Origin: Bradyrhizobium hereditatis
GTDB taxonomy: Bacteria > Pseudomonadota > Alphaproteobacteria > Rhizobiales > Xanthobacteraceae
Direction: 5' to 3'
Assembly (NCBI RefSeq): GCF_020329435.1
Contig: NZ_JAGKJK010000004.1
Span: 434,001 to 498,000 of the forward strand
DNA length: 64,000 nucleotides
Position 1 is the first letter of the stretch. Each line of letters starts with the position of its first letter. Below, one piece after another: positions 28,822 through 39,219 of the stretch. Made by a program: the position numbers and the translations under genes. The notes under the pieces are model-generated. The model saw only the letters and a list, made by a program, of their open reading frames with translations. It was not told where the DNA came from and ran no database searches.

Positions 28822-28846
28822 GGAACCGAACGATTCGGCCATCGTT
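28822..28846 (+). promoter_or_regulatory. EcfG-type general stress promoter (perfect consensus)
   Basis: GGAAC at 28822-28826, a 16-base spacer and CGTT at 28843-28846 match the EcfG consensus exactly. The start point would be near 28853, giving a leader of about 22 bases before the DUF3175 gene start at 28875. Confidence 0.75.
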
Positions 28847-28874
28847 CTCGGCAAAAGCAGCAATGGAGCCGAAC

Positions 28875-29228
28875 ATGGTCGAACGTAGAAAAGCCGCCCG
28901 CCCGCGGAAGACCGCAGCTCGCAAGAGCAGCCGCACGACAAGGGCGAAGAAATCATCGCCGAGGCGATGGTCGCAACGCGTGACACAAGAAAGCGACGCG
29001 CTCGATCTCGAGCGCGGCGTCTTCAAGCAGACCAGCGCGAAGAAGATCGCGGCATCGCTGAAGCGCTCCGCCGAGCACAGTTCGCGCCGCAAGGCGGGCG
29101 CCTATCGCTCGGCGCTGTCGATGCTGACCTTTTATATCAATCGCGCCGGCAAGACCTTGCCGAAAACGCAGCGCGCGCGGCTGGAGCGCGCGAAGGTGGA
29201 GTTGAAGCATCAGTTCGGGAAGGAGTGA
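28875..29228 (+). CDS. DUF3175-domain protein, probable general-stress gene
   Basis: Encodes 117 residues from the ATG at 28875, which has GGAG at a good distance and lies just downstream of a perfect EcfG promoter; the ATG at 28863 would leave almost no leader. The first 35 residues are extremely basic (RKAARPRKTAARKSSR), suggesting nucleic-acid contact. The rest (RWSQRVT..SDALDLERGVF, then KKIAASLKRSAE and SMLTFYINRAGK) matches DUF3175. Its function is unknown. Histone-like basic tails and stress control suggest a role in nucleoid protection, but that is inference. Confidence 0.85.
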   Translation: MVERRKAARPRKTAARKSSRTTRAKKSSPRRWSQRVTQESDALDLERGVFKQTSAKKIAASLKRSAEHSSRRKAGAYRSALSMLTFYINRAGKTLPKTQRARLERAKVELKHQFGKE

Positions 29229-29258
29229 AAGGCTGCTCAGCGAGCCAAACACTCAAAC

Positions 29259-29357
29259 CGTCATCCCCTGCGAAGGCGGGGGATCCAGTACGCCGCGCCT
29301 TCTCGATTGATCACAGTCTCTGGAATACTTGATCACCCGCCTACGCGGATGATGACA
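29259..29357. repeat. Intergenic palindrome between DUF3175 and chemoreceptor genes
   Basis: GTCATCCCCTGCGAAGGCGG near 29260 pairs imperfectly with CCGCCTACGCGGATGATGAC ending at 29356. Weaker pairing continues inwards (GATCCAGTA with the GGAATACTTGATC region). It lies between convergent genes and could terminate both transcripts. Confidence 0.7.
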
Positions 29358-29405
29358 GCGGTAGGCTTGATGACACTTCGATGATAACGGCAAGGAGTGA
29401 GCGCA

Positions 29406-31460
29406 CTACGCCGCCCGGATATTCGCCATGAAGCGGTCGAGCTCTTCGCGCAGGCGCGCGCTTTCGCTCGACAGCGTGCGAGCGGAATTCAGCACTTCCG
29501 CCGACGCCGATCCCGTTTCGGTCGCGCCGCGATTGACCTGCATGACGTTGGCAGCGGCTTCCTGTGTGCCTTGCGCGACGTTCTGGACGCTGCGCGCGAT
29601 CTCCTGCGTTGCCAGGCTCTGCTGCTCGACGGAGCTCGCAATCGTCGCGGCGATGTCGGAGATCTGGCCGATGGTGCCGCCGATCTCCTTGATCGCGGCG
29701 ACCGATTCCTGCGTCGCGCCCTGCATGCCCGCGATGTGATTGGAAATCTCGTCAGTCGCTTTCGCGGTCTGGCTGGCCAGCGATTTGACTTCGGATGCCA
29801 CCACGGCAAAGCCGCGGCCGGCATCGCCTGCGCGGGCCGCCTCGATGGTGGCGTTCAGCGCCAAAAGGTTGGTCTGCTCGGCAATCGCGGTGATCAGCTT
29901 GACCACATCGCCGATCTCCTGCGCGGCCCGCGACAGCTTGCCGATCCGCCCGTCGGTCTGTTCGGCCTGACGCACGGCGGCTTCCGCAATCTGGCTGGAT
30001 TCCTTGACGCGCCGGCCGATCTCGTCGACGGAGGTCGACAATTCCTCGGTTGCTGACGCCACCGACTGCATGTTGCTGGAGGCTTCCTCCGAGGCGCCGG
30101 CGACCTGGCTCGAAAGGTTCTGGGTGGTTTCCGCCGTCCGCGTCAGCGTGTCCGCCGCGGCCTCGAGCTGCACCGCGGAAGATGAAACGTTGGCGACGAT
30201 GGCGCCGACCGCCGCTTCGAATTCATCAGCAAAGCGGATCAGTTCGGCGCGACGCGCAGCGCTCGCCGCCTTGTTCTGCGCTTCCTGGGTGGCGGCGTCG
30301 CGCTCGGCGCGGGCGATAGCCTGCACCTTGAACTCCTCGACTGCGCTCGCCATCTCGCCGAGTTCGTCCTTGCGGCCGAGACCAGGCAGCACAACCTCGA
30401 AATCGCCGGCGGCGAGCTTGCGCATGGCGTTGCACATTGCGGTCATCGGCCGGGAAATACCGGTACCAAGCAGGAACGCCCACACACAGCCGAGCAGGAA
30501 ACCGCCGGCGGCGAGGATCAGGATCAGCCGCTCGGTCTCGCCGATGGTCGCGTCCGATGCCGCTTCAAGGCGCTTTTGCTCGGCCAAGAGGTCCGACTTC
30601 ATCGCGGCCGATCCCTTGTTGATGGCCGCCGCTGATTCCGCCATTTCCTGGATCAGCTCGTCGATCTCCTTGGCATTGTCGACCAGCTTGGTAAGCGACT
30701 GCTGGTATTCCCCCAGCATGGTCGAGACTTCCTTGATCCCCTCGCGGATCTTTTCGTTGCTCGACGAGATCGCTTTCAGCGCATTCTCGACGAATTTCAG
30801 GCGCGCCAGCGCACTCGCTGCCACCGTCTTGTCCGCATTGACCACGAACGTATTGGCGAGCGCGGTGACCGCCTGGAACTGCTCGGCCACCTTCTTCGCG
30901 CCGAGCGTGATGACAGGCATCTCGTCGTCGTCGGCATTGCTGGGGAGATCGTCGAGCTTGTAGCGCAGCGAATTGCCGGTGCGCGTCAGCTGGTTCTGCG
31001 TGATGCGCGCGCTCTCGTCCTTGACCTTGAGGATATCTGCGAAAATCTTGGTGAAGGCGCGGAATTCGCGCTCCAGTTTTGCGACCTGCTCGAGCCGCGT
31101 CGGATTGGTGGTCCCCTTCATCGAAGCAATGATCGCGTCCTTGAGGCGAGCTTCCGCCTCCAGCGCCGCCTTGCCGTCTTCTTCCTTTCCGGTCGCCACG
31201 AAATAGCGGGCGAGCGAACGATAGGAAATCAGTTCGCGGTCGATGTCGCGCGACAGGTCGGCTTCCTGGACGCCGCGCCGGTAGGAATCGACGACGCCGG
31301 AAACACGTTCGAAGCCGAGATAGGCAAAGCCCATGCTGACGGCCGAGATCGCCAGCACGACGGCAAAGCCGAGCATGATCTTGGCGCGGAACCGCAGGGT
31401 TGGGAGCCTGAAAGACGAGCCGCTACGCTTCAGAAATCGCACGTCACCCCCCGTTTTCAT
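29406..31460 (-). CDS. Methyl-accepting chemotaxis protein
   Basis: Encodes about 684 residues from the ATG at 31460. A first membrane segment (residues 25-45) and a second (about 330-350, [20 protein letters not shown]) bracket a periplasmic region of roughly 280 residues that is mainly helical and rich in charged heptads, resembling the helical bimodular (HBM) ligand-binding domain. HAMP follows, then the signalling domain with the conserved hairpin tip [20 protein letters not shown]. No C-terminal pentapeptide for methyltransferase binding is present. It is orphaned, without che genes in the window. Ligand unknown. Confidence 0.92.
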   Translation of the reverse strand: MKTGGDVRFLKRSGSSFRLPTLRFRAKIMLGFAVVLAISAVSMGFAYLGFERVSGVVDSYRRGVQEADLSRDIDRELISYRSLARYFVATGKEEDGKAALEAEARLKDAIIASMKGTTNPTRLEQVAKLEREFRAFTKIFADILKVKDESARITQNQLTRTGNSLRYKLDDLPSNADDDEMPVITLGAKKVAEQFQAVTALANTFVVNADKTVAASALARLKFVENALKAISSSNEKIREGIKEVSTMLGEYQQSLTKLVDNAKEIDELIQEMAESAAAINKGSAAMKSDLLAEQKRLEAASDATIGETERLILILAAGGFLLGCVWAFLLGTGISRPMTAMCNAMRKLAAGDFEVVLPGLGRKDELGEMASAVEEFKVQAIARAERDAATQEAQNKAASAARRAELIRFADEFEAAVGAIVANVSSSAVQLEAAADTLTRTAETTQNLSSQVAGASEEASSNMQSVASATEELSTSVDEIGRRVKESSQIAEAAVRQAEQTDGRIGKLSRAAQEIGDVVKLITAIAEQTNLLALNATIEAARAGDAGRGFAVVASEVKSLASQTAKATDEISNHIAGMQGATQESVAAIKEIGGTIGQISDIAATIASSVEQQSLATQEIARSVQNVAQGTQEAAANVMQVNRGATETGSASAEVLNSARTLSSESARLREELDRFMANIRAA

Positions 31461-31575
31461 TCTGAAAACCAGGCATCGGGAGGCCCAGCCCCCAATCCGG
31501 TGCGCAAAGTTAAGGCAGAATGGATAAAGGTGCGTAAATTCGGGCAAAAGCTGCAAGGGGGCAGAGGGACTGTCT

Positions 31576-31747
31576 CTTACCCTCCCCTGGAGGGGAGGGT
31601 CGACGCGCGTGGAGCGCGCGGCGGGGTGGGGTGATGGTCTCTCCGCATCCGACAGTACCCGAGTGGAGGGATCACCCCGTCTCGCATTTCGCTGCGCTCA
31701 TGCGAGCCGACCCTCCCCCTCCAGGGCCCCTCCAGGGGAGGGTGAAA
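31576..31747. repeat. Large composite palindrome upstream of the coxSLM-like cluster
   Basis: ACCCTCCCCTGGAGGGGAGG near 31579 is itself palindromic and reappears in inverted form as CCCCTCCAGGGGAGGGT near 31743. Between the arms, GGGGTGATGG and GATCACCCCG pair as a second stem. The element lies between the chemoreceptor start and the 2Fe-2S gene (a gap of about 420 bp) and separates their promoters. The rest of the gap holds nothing recognisable. Confidence 0.75.
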
Positions 31748-31882
31748 GATTCGCATCGCGCGTCTCCGCGCTCATGCCAGCGAATGTCATCACAATGACA
31801 GCGGCCACCAAAATCCTAGTTGCAAGTTCCCGCGCCGCTGTTTCTAATTGGAATAATTACAAAACATCGGGAGGAACTACGC

Positions 31883-32368
<486 letters not shown>

Positions 32369-32467
32369 CGACCACCGGCCAGCATTTTCGAATTCAACAC
32401 CGCGTTTTCTTGGGAAAGTCTCCTTGGAAATAGCGGAAACCAATAACTCCGGTTGGGAGGACAGGAC

Positions 32468-34807
32468 ATGGGCGTTGAAGGCATTGGCGCAAGCGTGGTG
32501 CGCAAGGAAGACCGCCGTTTCATCACCGGCAAGGGCCGTTACGTCGACGACATCAAGCTGGTGGGCATGACCCACGCACACTTCATCCGCAGCCCGCATG
32601 CACATGCGAAGATCAAGGGCATCGATAGCTCGGAGGCGATGAAGATGCCGGGCGTGATCGCGGTGCTGACGGGCCAGCAGATCGTCGACGACAAGATCGG
32701 CAACCTGATCTGCGGCTGGGCCATTACTTCGAAGGACGGCTCGCCGATGAAAATGGGCGCCTGGCCCGCGATGGCGCCGGAGACGGTGCGCTTCGTTGGG
32801 CAGGCCGTGGCGGTGGTGATCGCCGAAACCAAGAACCAGGCGCGCGATGCGGCCGAGGCCGTGGTCGTCAATTACGAAGAATTGCCCGCAGTGGCCGACG
32901 TCAAGGCTGCGATCGCGCCGGGCGCGCCGCAACTGCACCCGGAAGCTCCTGGTAACATCATCTATGACTGGCAGCTTGGCGACGAGGCCGCGGTGAAGGC
33001 CGCTTTCGCCAAGGCCGCCAACGTAGTGAGCCTCGATCTCACCAACAACCGCCTGGTGCCGAATGCGATGGAGCCGCGCGCGGCGATCGCCGATTACGAC
33101 GCCGCGGAAGAGCACTTTACGCTCTACACGACCTCGCAGAACCCGCATGTCGCCCGTCTCGTGCTGTCGGCATTCTACAACGTCGCGCCCGAGCATAAGC
33201 TGCGCGTGATCGCGCCCGACGTCGGCGGCGGCTTCGGTTCGAAGATCTATATCTATCCGGAAGAGATGGTGGCGCTGTGGGCGTCCAAGAAAGTCGGCCG
33301 CCCCGTGAAGTGGACCGGCGACCGCACCGAATCCTTCCTCACCGACGCGCATGGCCGCGACCACATCACCCATGCCGAGATGGCGTTCGACAAGGACAAC
33401 AAGATCCTGGGCTTGCGGGTAAAGACCCACGCCAATTTCGGCGCCTATATGTCGCTGTTCTCCTCGGCGGTGCCGACCTATCTCTACGCGACCCTGCTGT
33501 CGGGTCAGTACGTCATCCCGGCGATCTATGCCGAGGTGATGGCGGTCTACACCAACACCACGCCCGTCGACGCCTATCGCGGCGCCGGGCGGCCCGAGGC
33601 GAGCTACCTGCTCGAGCGCATGATGGAGACTGCGGCGCGGCAGCTGAACGTCGATCCGGCCGAGCTGCGCAAGAAGAACTTCATCACCACGTTCCCGTAC
33701 CAGACGCCGGTCATCATGACCTACGACGCCGGCGACTTTAACGCCTCGATCGACGCCGCGATGAAGGCGATCGACTATGCCGGCTTCCCCGCCCGCAAGG
33801 CGAAAGCCAAATCCGAAGGCAAGCTGCGCGGCATTGGCGTGTCCTGCTACATCGAGGCCTGCGGAATCGCGCCGTCGAAGGCGGTCGGCAGTCTCGGCGC
33901 CGGCGTCGGCCTGTGGGAATCGGCGGAGATCCGCGTCAATCCGGTCGGCACCATCGAGGTGCTTACCGGCACGCACAGCCACGGCCAGAGCCACGAGACG
34001 ACGTTCTGCCAGCTGATCGCCGAGCGCCTGGGCGTTCCGATCAGCCAGGTCTCGATCGTGCACGGCGATACCGACAAGGTGCAGTTCGGCATGGGCACCT
34101 ATGGCTCACGTTCGATCGCCGTCGGCGGCACTGCCATCGTCAAGGCCATGGAGAAGATCGAATCCAAGGCCAAGAAGATCGCAGCGCACGCGCTGGAAGC
34201 GAGCGAGAACGACATCGTCATCGAGAACGGCGAGTTCAAGGTGACCGGCACCGACAAATCCATCGCGCTGCCGATGGTCGCGCTCGCAGCCTACACCGCG
34301 CACAATCTGCCCGACGGTATGGAGCCGGGCCTAAAGGAAACCGCCTTCTATGACCCGACCAACTTCACCTTCCCGGCCGGCGCCTATATCTGCGAGGTCG
34401 AAGTCGATGCCGCAACCGGCAAGACCTCGTTCGTGAACTTCGTCGCCGCCGACGACTTCGGCCGTCTGATCAATCCGATGGTCGTGGAAGGCCAGGTGCA
34501 TGGCGGCCTTGCGCAAGGCATCGGCCAGGCGCTGCTGGAGCACGCCGTCTACAATGAGAACGGCCAGCCGGTGACGGCATCGTTCATGGACTACACCATG
34601 CCGCGCGCCGACGACCTGCCCTCGTTCCAGGTGCAGCACACCACGACGCTGTGTCCGAGCAACCCGCTCGGCGTCAAGGGCTGTGGCGAGGCCGGCGCGA
34701 TCGGCGCCTCGGCCGCTGTCATCAACGCCATCACCGATGCGATCGGCAACAACAAGCTGGAAATGCCAGCGACGCCCGATCGTGTCTGGCACGCGATCCA
34801 CGGTTAA
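32468..34807 (+). CDS. Molybdopterin large subunit, CoxL-like form II
   Basis: Encodes 779 residues from the ATG at 32468 (GGGAGGACAGGAC upstream). The active-site loop reads AYRGAGR (residues 369-375), the form II signature; form I aerobic CO dehydrogenase has AYRCSFR with the copper-binding Cys. The catalytic Glu741 lies in GCGEAGAIG, and [10 protein letters not shown] is the usual cofactor loop. Form II enzymes are usually not proven CO oxidisers and may oxidise aldehydes, purines or other heterocycles. No coxD/E-type maturation genes follow here, although a CoxD/E-like pair is 30 kb upstream. Confidence 0.95.
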   Translation: MGVEGIGASVVRKEDRRFITGKGRYVDDIKLVGMTHAHFIRSPHAHAKIKGIDSSEAMKMPGVIAVLTGQQIVDDKIGNLICGWAITSKDGSPMKMGAWPAMAPETVRFVGQAVAVVIAETKNQARDAAEAVVVNYEELPAVADVKAAIAPGAPQLHPEAPGNIIYDWQLGDEAAVKAAFAKAANVVSLDLTNNRLVPNAMEPRAAIADYDAAEEHFTLYTTSQNPHVARLVLSAFYNVAPEHKLRVIAPDVGGGFGSKIYIYPEEMVALWASKKVGRPVKWTGDRTESFLTDAHGRDHITHAEMAFDKDNKILGLRVKTHANFGAYMSLFSSAVPTYLYATLLSGQYVIPAIYAEVMAVYTNTTPVDAYRGAGRPEASYLLERMMETAARQLNVDPAELRKKNFITTFPYQTPVIMTYDAGDFNASIDAAMKAIDYAGFPARKAKAKSEGKLRGIGVSCYIEACGIAPSKAVGSLGAGVGLWESAEIRVNPVGTIEVLTGTHSHGQSHETTFCQLIAERLGVPISQVSIVHGDTDKVQFGMGTYGSRSIAVGGTAIVKAMEKIESKAKKIAAHALEASENDIVIENGEFKVTGTDKSIALPMVALAAYTAHNLPDGMEPGLKETAFYDPTNFTFPAGAYICEVEVDAATGKTSFVNFVAADDFGRLINPMVVEGQVHGGLAQGIGQALLEHAVYNENGQPVTASFMDYTMPRADDLPSFQVQHTTTLCPSNPLGVKGCGEAGAIGASAAVINAITDAIGNNKLEMPATPDRVWHAIHG

Positions 34808-34823
34808 CTAGGGAGGACGCACC

Positions 34824-35624
34824 ATGTACGAGACCACCTATCACCGCGCCTCCTCGGTCGACGAGGCCGCCGCGCTCTTCGCAAAGGGCAAGGAAGCGAA
34901 ATATCTCGCCGGCGGCCAGACGCTGCTTCCCGTCATGAAGCAACGGCTGGCTTCGCCATCCGACGTGATCGACCTTGCGAAGATAAAGGACATGGTCGGC
35001 TGCTCGGGGACAACCTCCGGCATCCAGATCAAGGCGGCGACCACGCATTATGACGTGTCCCAGGATGCCACCGTGCGCAAGGCGATCCCGGCGCTCTGCG
35101 CCCTCGCCTCGCAGATCGGCGATCCGGCGGTGCGCCATCGCGGCACCATCGGCGGCTCGCTCGCCAACAACGATCCTGCCGCGGACTACCCCGCTGCGGT
35201 GCTGGCGCTGAACGCGACCATCAAGACCAACAAGCGCACGATTGCGGCTGATGATTTCTTCCAGGGCCTGTTCTCGACGGCGCTGGAGGACGGCGAGATC
35301 ATCACCGCGGTCGACTTCCCGGTGGTCGACAAGGCGGGCTACGCCAAGTTTCCGCATCCGGCGTCACGCTTTGCGCTGACCGGCGTGTTCGTGGCGAGAA
35401 TGCCTGACGGCGACGTCCGCGTCGCCGCCACCGGCGCATCGCAGAACGGTGTCATGCGCGTTGGCCCGATCGAGGCGGCACTAAAGGCGAACTGGTCCGC
35501 TAGTGCGATCGACAGCGTCACGATTTCGGCCGACGGTCTGTTGAACGACATCCATGGCACCGCCGACTACCGCGCCAATTTGATCAAGGTGATGGCGCAG
35601 CGCGCGGTGCAGGCGGCCGGCTGA
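34824..35624 (+). CDS. FAD-binding subunit, CoxM-like
   Basis: Encodes 266 residues with AGGGAGGAC upstream. FAD-binding motifs AGGQTLLP (residues 29-36) and TIGGS (108-112, followed by LANNDPAADYP) are typical of the vanillyl-alcohol-oxidase-fold medium subunit. It accepts electrons from the 2Fe-2S subunit and passes them to the respiratory chain or another acceptor. It begins 16 bp after the large-subunit stop, completing a three-gene operon. Confidence 0.94.
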   Translation: MYETTYHRASSVDEAAALFAKGKEAKYLAGGQTLLPVMKQRLASPSDVIDLAKIKDMVGCSGTTSGIQIKAATTHYDVSQDATVRKAIPALCALASQIGDPAVRHRGTIGGSLANNDPAADYPAAVLALNATIKTNKRTIAADDFFQGLFSTALEDGEIITAVDFPVVDKAGYAKFPHPASRFALTGVFVARMPDGDVRVAATGASQNGVMRVGPIEAALKANWSASAIDSVTISADGLLNDIHGTADYRANLIKVMAQRAVQAAG

Positions 35625-35740
35625 CCTATCCCTCGTTGAGCCATGCAGGCGGCGCGCAGCGATGCGCGCCGTACTGCTTTTGCGCCAAGATTTGCTTGCA
35701 ACGGCCTCGCTTCGGCGGGACAATTTAGCTAATCAACTAA

Positions 35741-35778
35741 TTAAGGCGCTCCTTGCGAGTTAAGGCGCTCCTTGCGAG
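35741..35778 (+). repeat. Perfect 19-bp tandem duplication upstream of the CaiB-family gene
   Basis: TTAAGGCGCTCCTTGCGAG occurs twice back to back (35741-35759 and 35760-35778), ending 23 bp before the GTG start at 35802. Immediately upstream is an AT-rich, partly palindromic stretch (TTAGCTAATCAACTAATTAA). The copy could alter promoter spacing or leader length. Confidence 0.85.
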
Positions 35779-35801
35779 GCTTTTCCCGGGAGAGAAAACA
35801 A

Positions 35802-36911
35802 GTGCTCGACAAACCAGCCACCCAATCCGCCATCAGCACCTCCGGCCCGCTCGCCGGCTTCCGCATCGTCGAATTCGCCGGCATTGGCCCGGGCCCGTTT
35901 GCCTGCATGATGTTGGCCGACATGGGCGCGGAGGTCGTGACGCTCGATCGCGTCGGCGCGAAGAAGAATCTGAAATCGGTGGCGGGGCGTGGCCGGAAAG
36001 TCGTCGAGCTTGATCTCAAAGACAAGGCTGCGGTTGCGCAGGTGCTCGACCTCCTCGCAGGCGCCGACGCGCTGATCGAGGGCTTTCGCCCCGGCGTGAT
36101 GGAGCGGCTCGGACTCGGCCCTGACGTCGTACTCGCGCGCAACCCCAAGCTGGTTTACGGCCGCATGACCGGCTGGGGCCAGGAAGGCCCGCTCGCCAAT
36201 GCCGCCGGCCACGACATCAATTACATCTCCATTACCGGCGCGCTCGCAGCAATCGGCACAAAGGAAAAGCCGGTGCCGCCGCTCAACCTCGTCGGCGATT
36301 TCGGCGGCGGCGCGCTCTATCTCGTGGTCGGCGTGCTCGCAGCCCTGCTGGAGGCGTCGAAATCCGGCAAGGGCCAGGTGGTGGACGCTGCGATGTGCGA
36401 CGGCGCGGCCTCATTGATGTCAATGTTCTTCGATATGACCGCGATCGGGCGCTGGGTCGAAGGCCGCGAGCAGAATTTCCTCGACGGCGGCGCGCATTTC
36501 TATGGTGTCTACGAGTGCTCCTGCGGCAACTTCATTTCGATCGGCTCGATCGAGCCGCAGTTCTACGCATTGCTGCGCCAGCATGCCGGCCTCACCGACG
36601 CCGATTTCGACGCGCAGATGGACCGCAAGGCCTGGCCGGCGCTGAAGGAGAAGCTCACCAAGGTGTTCAAGAGCAAGTCGCGCGAGGAGTGGTGCAAGAT
36701 CATGGAAGGCACCGACATCTGCTTTGCGCCGATCCTGACCATGGCGGAAGCGCCGAAGCATCCGCACATGGCCGCGCGAAACGTGTTCGTCGAGCGTCAC
36801 GGCGTCACCCAGCCCGCCCCGGCACCGCGGTTTTCACGCACGCCGTCGGCGATCAGGGATGCGGAGAAGGCGGAGCTGACGGAATTGACTAACGCGTGGG
36901 CTAAGCGCTGA
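35802..36911 (+). CDS. CaiB/BaiF-family protein, probable alpha-methylacyl-CoA racemase
   Basis: Encodes 369 residues from a GTG at 35802 with GGGAGAG upstream; a TTG at 35772 lies inside the 19-bp tandem repeat and is unlikely. The class III CoA-transferase fold is clear (FAGIGPGPFACMMLADMGAEV). Residues matching the racemase triad of mycobacterial MCR are visible: His137 (GHDINY), Asp166 (VGDFGGG) and Glu238 (YGVYECSCG). It would epimerise 2-methyl-branched acyl-CoA for beta-oxidation. It is about 180 bp downstream of the coxM-like gene and may be transcribed separately. Confidence 0.88.
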   Translation: MLDKPATQSAISTSGPLAGFRIVEFAGIGPGPFACMMLADMGAEVVTLDRVGAKKNLKSVAGRGRKVVELDLKDKAAVAQVLDLLAGADALIEGFRPGVMERLGLGPDVVLARNPKLVYGRMTGWGQEGPLANAAGHDINYISITGALAAIGTKEKPVPPLNLVGDFGGGALYLVVGVLAALLEASKSGKGQVVDAAMCDGAASLMSMFFDMTAIGRWVEGREQNFLDGGAHFYGVYECSCGNFISIGSIEPQFYALLRQHAGLTDADFDAQMDRKAWPALKEKLTKVFKSKSREEWCKIMEGTDICFAPILTMAEAPKHPHMAARNVFVERHGVTQPAPAPRFSRTPSAIRDAEKAELTELTNAWAKR

Positions 36912-36913
36912 AT

Positions 36914-37007
36914 CGTAGGGTGGGTTAGCCGAAGGCGCAACCCACCAAAGTCTCGACACGCGGTTGGTTCGGCCGGTGAGTTACGGCTTCGCCTAATCCA
37001 CCCTACG
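36914..37007. repeat. Intergenic palindrome (GTAGGGTGG type)
   Basis: CGTAGGGTGGGTTAGCCGAA at 36914 pairs with the mirrored arm ending CCACCCTACG near 37007; most of the outer 25 bases pair. It fills the whole gap between the CaiB-family and hppD stops, where it could terminate both transcripts. The opening sequence is shared with the element at 28669-28760. Confidence 0.8.
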
Positions 37008-37010
37008 GCT

Positions 37011-38129
37011 TTACGCCGCGTCGTCCACCTTCAACACGCCGCGCCGAATCTGGTCCTCCTCGATCGATTCGAAGAGCGCCTTGAAATTGCCTTCGCCGAA
37101 TCCGTCGTCGCCCTTGCGCTGGATGAATTCGAAGAAGATCGGCCCGATGGCATTCGCCGAGAAAATCTGCAAGAGCACTTTTGTCTGGCCGCCGTCGACC
37201 ACGCCCTCGCCGTCGATCAGGATACCGTTCTTCTGCAGCCGCGCGACGTCCTCGCCATGCTGCGGCAAACGCGTATCGATCTTCTCGAAATAGGTATCGG
37301 GCGGTGACGGCATGAACGGCAGGCCGGCGGCGCGCAACGTCTCAACGGTGCGATAGATGTCGCGGGCGCCGCAGGCGATGTGCTGGATGCCCTCGCCGCG
37401 ATAGGTGTTGAGATATTCCTCGATCTGGCCGGAATCGCCGGCGTCCTCGTTGATCGGAATCCGGATCTTGCCGTCGGGGCTGGTCAGCGCGCGTGAGAAT
37501 AGACCGGAGGCGCGGCCCTCGATGTCGAAGAAGCGGATCTGGCAGAAGTTGAAGAGTTTTGCGTAGAAGCCGGTCCAGACGTCCATGCGGCCACGATGGA
37601 CGTTATGGGTGAGATGGTCGATGTAATAGAGGCCTGCGCCGGCGGGACGCGGATCGCGCGCACCCAGCCATTCGAACTCGAGATCATAGGCCGAGCCTTT
37701 TGCGCCGTAGCGATCGACGAAATAAAGCAGGCTGCCGCCGATGCCCTTGATCGCGGGAACGTCGAGCGTCTTCTGCTCCGAAGGAATATCGGCCGGCTCC
37801 GCGCCGAGCGACAGCGCGCGCTCATAGGCCTTTTTCGCATCGACCACGCGGAACGCCATCGACGGCGCGCAGGGCCCGTGCGCGGCGACGAAGCCGTGGC
37901 CGTGGGTGCCGGGCTCCTCGTTGACGAGATAGTTGATGTCGCCCTGGCGATAGACCGTGATCTTCTTGGTCTTGTGGCGGGCGACGGGCGCATAGCCCAT
38001 CAGCCGGAACAGCGCGTGCAGCTCTTCCGGCTTCGGATGCGCATACTCGACGAATTCGAACCCGTCGGTGCCCATCGGATTGTCTGATGTGATGGTGGCG
38101 GCCGGCGCGTCGTGCGGAAACGGACCCAT
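37011..38129 (-). CDS. hppD: 4-hydroxyphenylpyruvate dioxygenase
   Basis: Encodes 372 residues from the ATG at 38129 (GGGAG upstream); the longer open frame to 38222 lacks support. Iron ligands are visible: His172 (DHLTHNV), His250 (GIQHIA) and Glu334 (FFEFIQRKG). The enzyme converts 4-hydroxyphenylpyruvate to homogentisate in tyrosine degradation and also supplies homogentisate for tocopherol- or pyomelanin-type products. It is divergent from an Lrp-type regulator gene and separated by two small genes from the fahA-hmgA operon on the same strand. Confidence 0.96.
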   Translation of the reverse strand: MGPFPHDAPAATITSDNPMGTDGFEFVEYAHPKPEELHALFRLMGYAPVARHKTKKITVYRQGDINYLVNEEPGTHGHGFVAAHGPCAPSMAFRVVDAKKAYERALSLGAEPADIPSEQKTLDVPAIKGIGGSLLYFVDRYGAKGSAYDLEFEWLGARDPRPAGAGLYYIDHLTHNVHRGRMDVWTGFYAKLFNFCQIRFFDIEGRASGLFSRALTSPDGKIRIPINEDAGDSGQIEEYLNTYRGEGIQHIACGARDIYRTVETLRAAGLPFMPSPPDTYFEKIDTRLPQHGEDVARLQKNGILIDGEGVVDGGQTKVLLQIFSANAIGPIFFEFIQRKGDDGFGEGNFKALFESIEEDQIRRGVLKVDDAA

Positions 38130-38251
38130 GGCAAACTCCCGAGAATTGATCTGGGTCAAATATCGGTCGAAAGGGGTGCAAAGTGCATGCAAATGGGACC
38201 GCGCTCGGTTATCCTGCCGCACAGTTCGTGCATGAAATCGGCAGTTAGCGC

Positions 38252-38719
38252 ATGATCTCCGTTGATGGCTTCGATCTCAAAATGCTGGCCGCGCTGCAGG
38301 ACGATGGCCGGCTGACCAACCAGCAGCTCGCCGACCTCGTCGGGCTGTCCGCCTCGCAATGCTCGCGGCGGCGGATGCGGCTGGAGGAGGAAAAGGTGAT
38401 CGCGGGCTATCACGCCGACCTCGCCGGCGAGGCGCTCGGCTTCAACCTGATCGCCTTTGTCCAAATTACGCTGGCGACGCACTCGCCCGACAACGCCAAG
38501 AAATTCCGCGCGCTGGTTGGCCGCGTCGACGACATCCAGGAGGCCTATTCGCTCACCGGTGATGCCGATTACGTGCTGAAGGTGGTGCTGCGCGACCTCA
38601 AGGACCTCTCCGATCTCGTCAACAACGTGCTGATGCCGCACCAGAGCGTGGCGCATGTCCGCTCCTCGATCGTGCTCGACCGGCTGAAGGAAAGTTCAAA
38701 GCTGCCGCTGAAGACCTAG
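38252..38719 (+). CDS. Lrp/AsnC-family regulator, probable regulator of hppD
   Basis: Encodes 155 residues: an N-terminal helix-turn-helix (FDLKMLAALQDDGRLTNQQL, then LVGLSASQCSRRR) and a C-terminal effector-binding domain (EAYSLTGDADYVLKVVLRDL). It is divergent from hppD across 122 bp that contain repeated TGCAAA and GTGCATG words (about 38181-38230), possible operator half-sites. Local regulation of tyrosine degradation in response to an aromatic amino acid is the likely role; the effector is not known. Confidence 0.88.
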   Translation: MISVDGFDLKMLAALQDDGRLTNQQLADLVGLSASQCSRRRMRLEEEKVIAGYHADLAGEALGFNLIAFVQITLATHSPDNAKKFRALVGRVDDIQEAYSLTGDADYVLKVVLRDLKDLSDLVNNVLMPHQSVAHVRSSIVLDRLKESSKLPLKT

Positions 38720-38804
38720 ATGGCGCAATTCGAGGGAAATTCGTCATTCGCGTTTTCCGGCCGATTTGCGATGATCTCTTTCGGAATCACCTCACGAGAT
38801 AGCT

Positions 38805-39116
38805 ATGGCGCTGCAACTCCGCCCCAATTGCGAATATTGCGACAAGGACCTGCCGCCGAACGCGACGGACGCGCGGATCTGCTCCTATGAATGCACGTTC
38901 TGCGCCGATTGCGCTGAAAACAAGCTGCACAATGTCTGCCCGAACTGCGGCGGCGGATTTGAGCGGCGGCCGATCCGCCCCGCGACGGAGCGACGGCCTG
39001 GCGTGTGCGTCGCGAAGCAGTTGCCGTCGGACAAGCGGGTGCATTTGAAGTACAGCCTGCAGGATATTGCCGCGCACTGCGCGCGCTTAAGGGATATTCC
39101 GCCGCAGGAGCGGTGA
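38805..39116 (+). CDS. DUF1272-domain, cysteine-rich protein
   Basis: Encodes 103 residues. The first half matches DUF1272: LRPNCEYCDKDLPPNATDA, then ICSYECTFCADCAE and NVCPNCGGG, with cysteine pairs likely to bind zinc. The C-terminal 40 residues are variable. No signal or membrane segment is present. Function unknown; small zinc-ribbon proteins of this kind are widespread. It follows the Lrp gene by 85 bp on the same strand. Confidence 0.85.
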   Translation: MALQLRPNCEYCDKDLPPNATDARICSYECTFCADCAENKLHNVCPNCGGGFERRPIRPATERRPGVCVAKQLPSDKRVHLKYSLQDIAAHCARLRDIPPQER

Positions 39117-39123
39117 TCTACCG

Positions 39124-39208
39124 CGTCATTGCGAGCGCAGCGAAGCAATCCATGTTTCCGCTTGTGGCGCTATGGATTGCTTCGTCGCTTTCGCTCCTCG
39201 CAATGACG
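39124..39208. repeat. Intergenic palindrome, family shared with 28004-28068
   Basis: The left arm at 39124-39153 begins CGTCATTGCGAGCGCAGCGA; the right arm ends CGCAATGACG at 39208, with imperfect central pairing. It shares a 22-base core with the element at 28004-28068. It occupies the gap between the convergent DUF1272 and fahA genes. Confidence 0.88.
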
Positions 39209-39219
39209 CTGAGAGGGCG

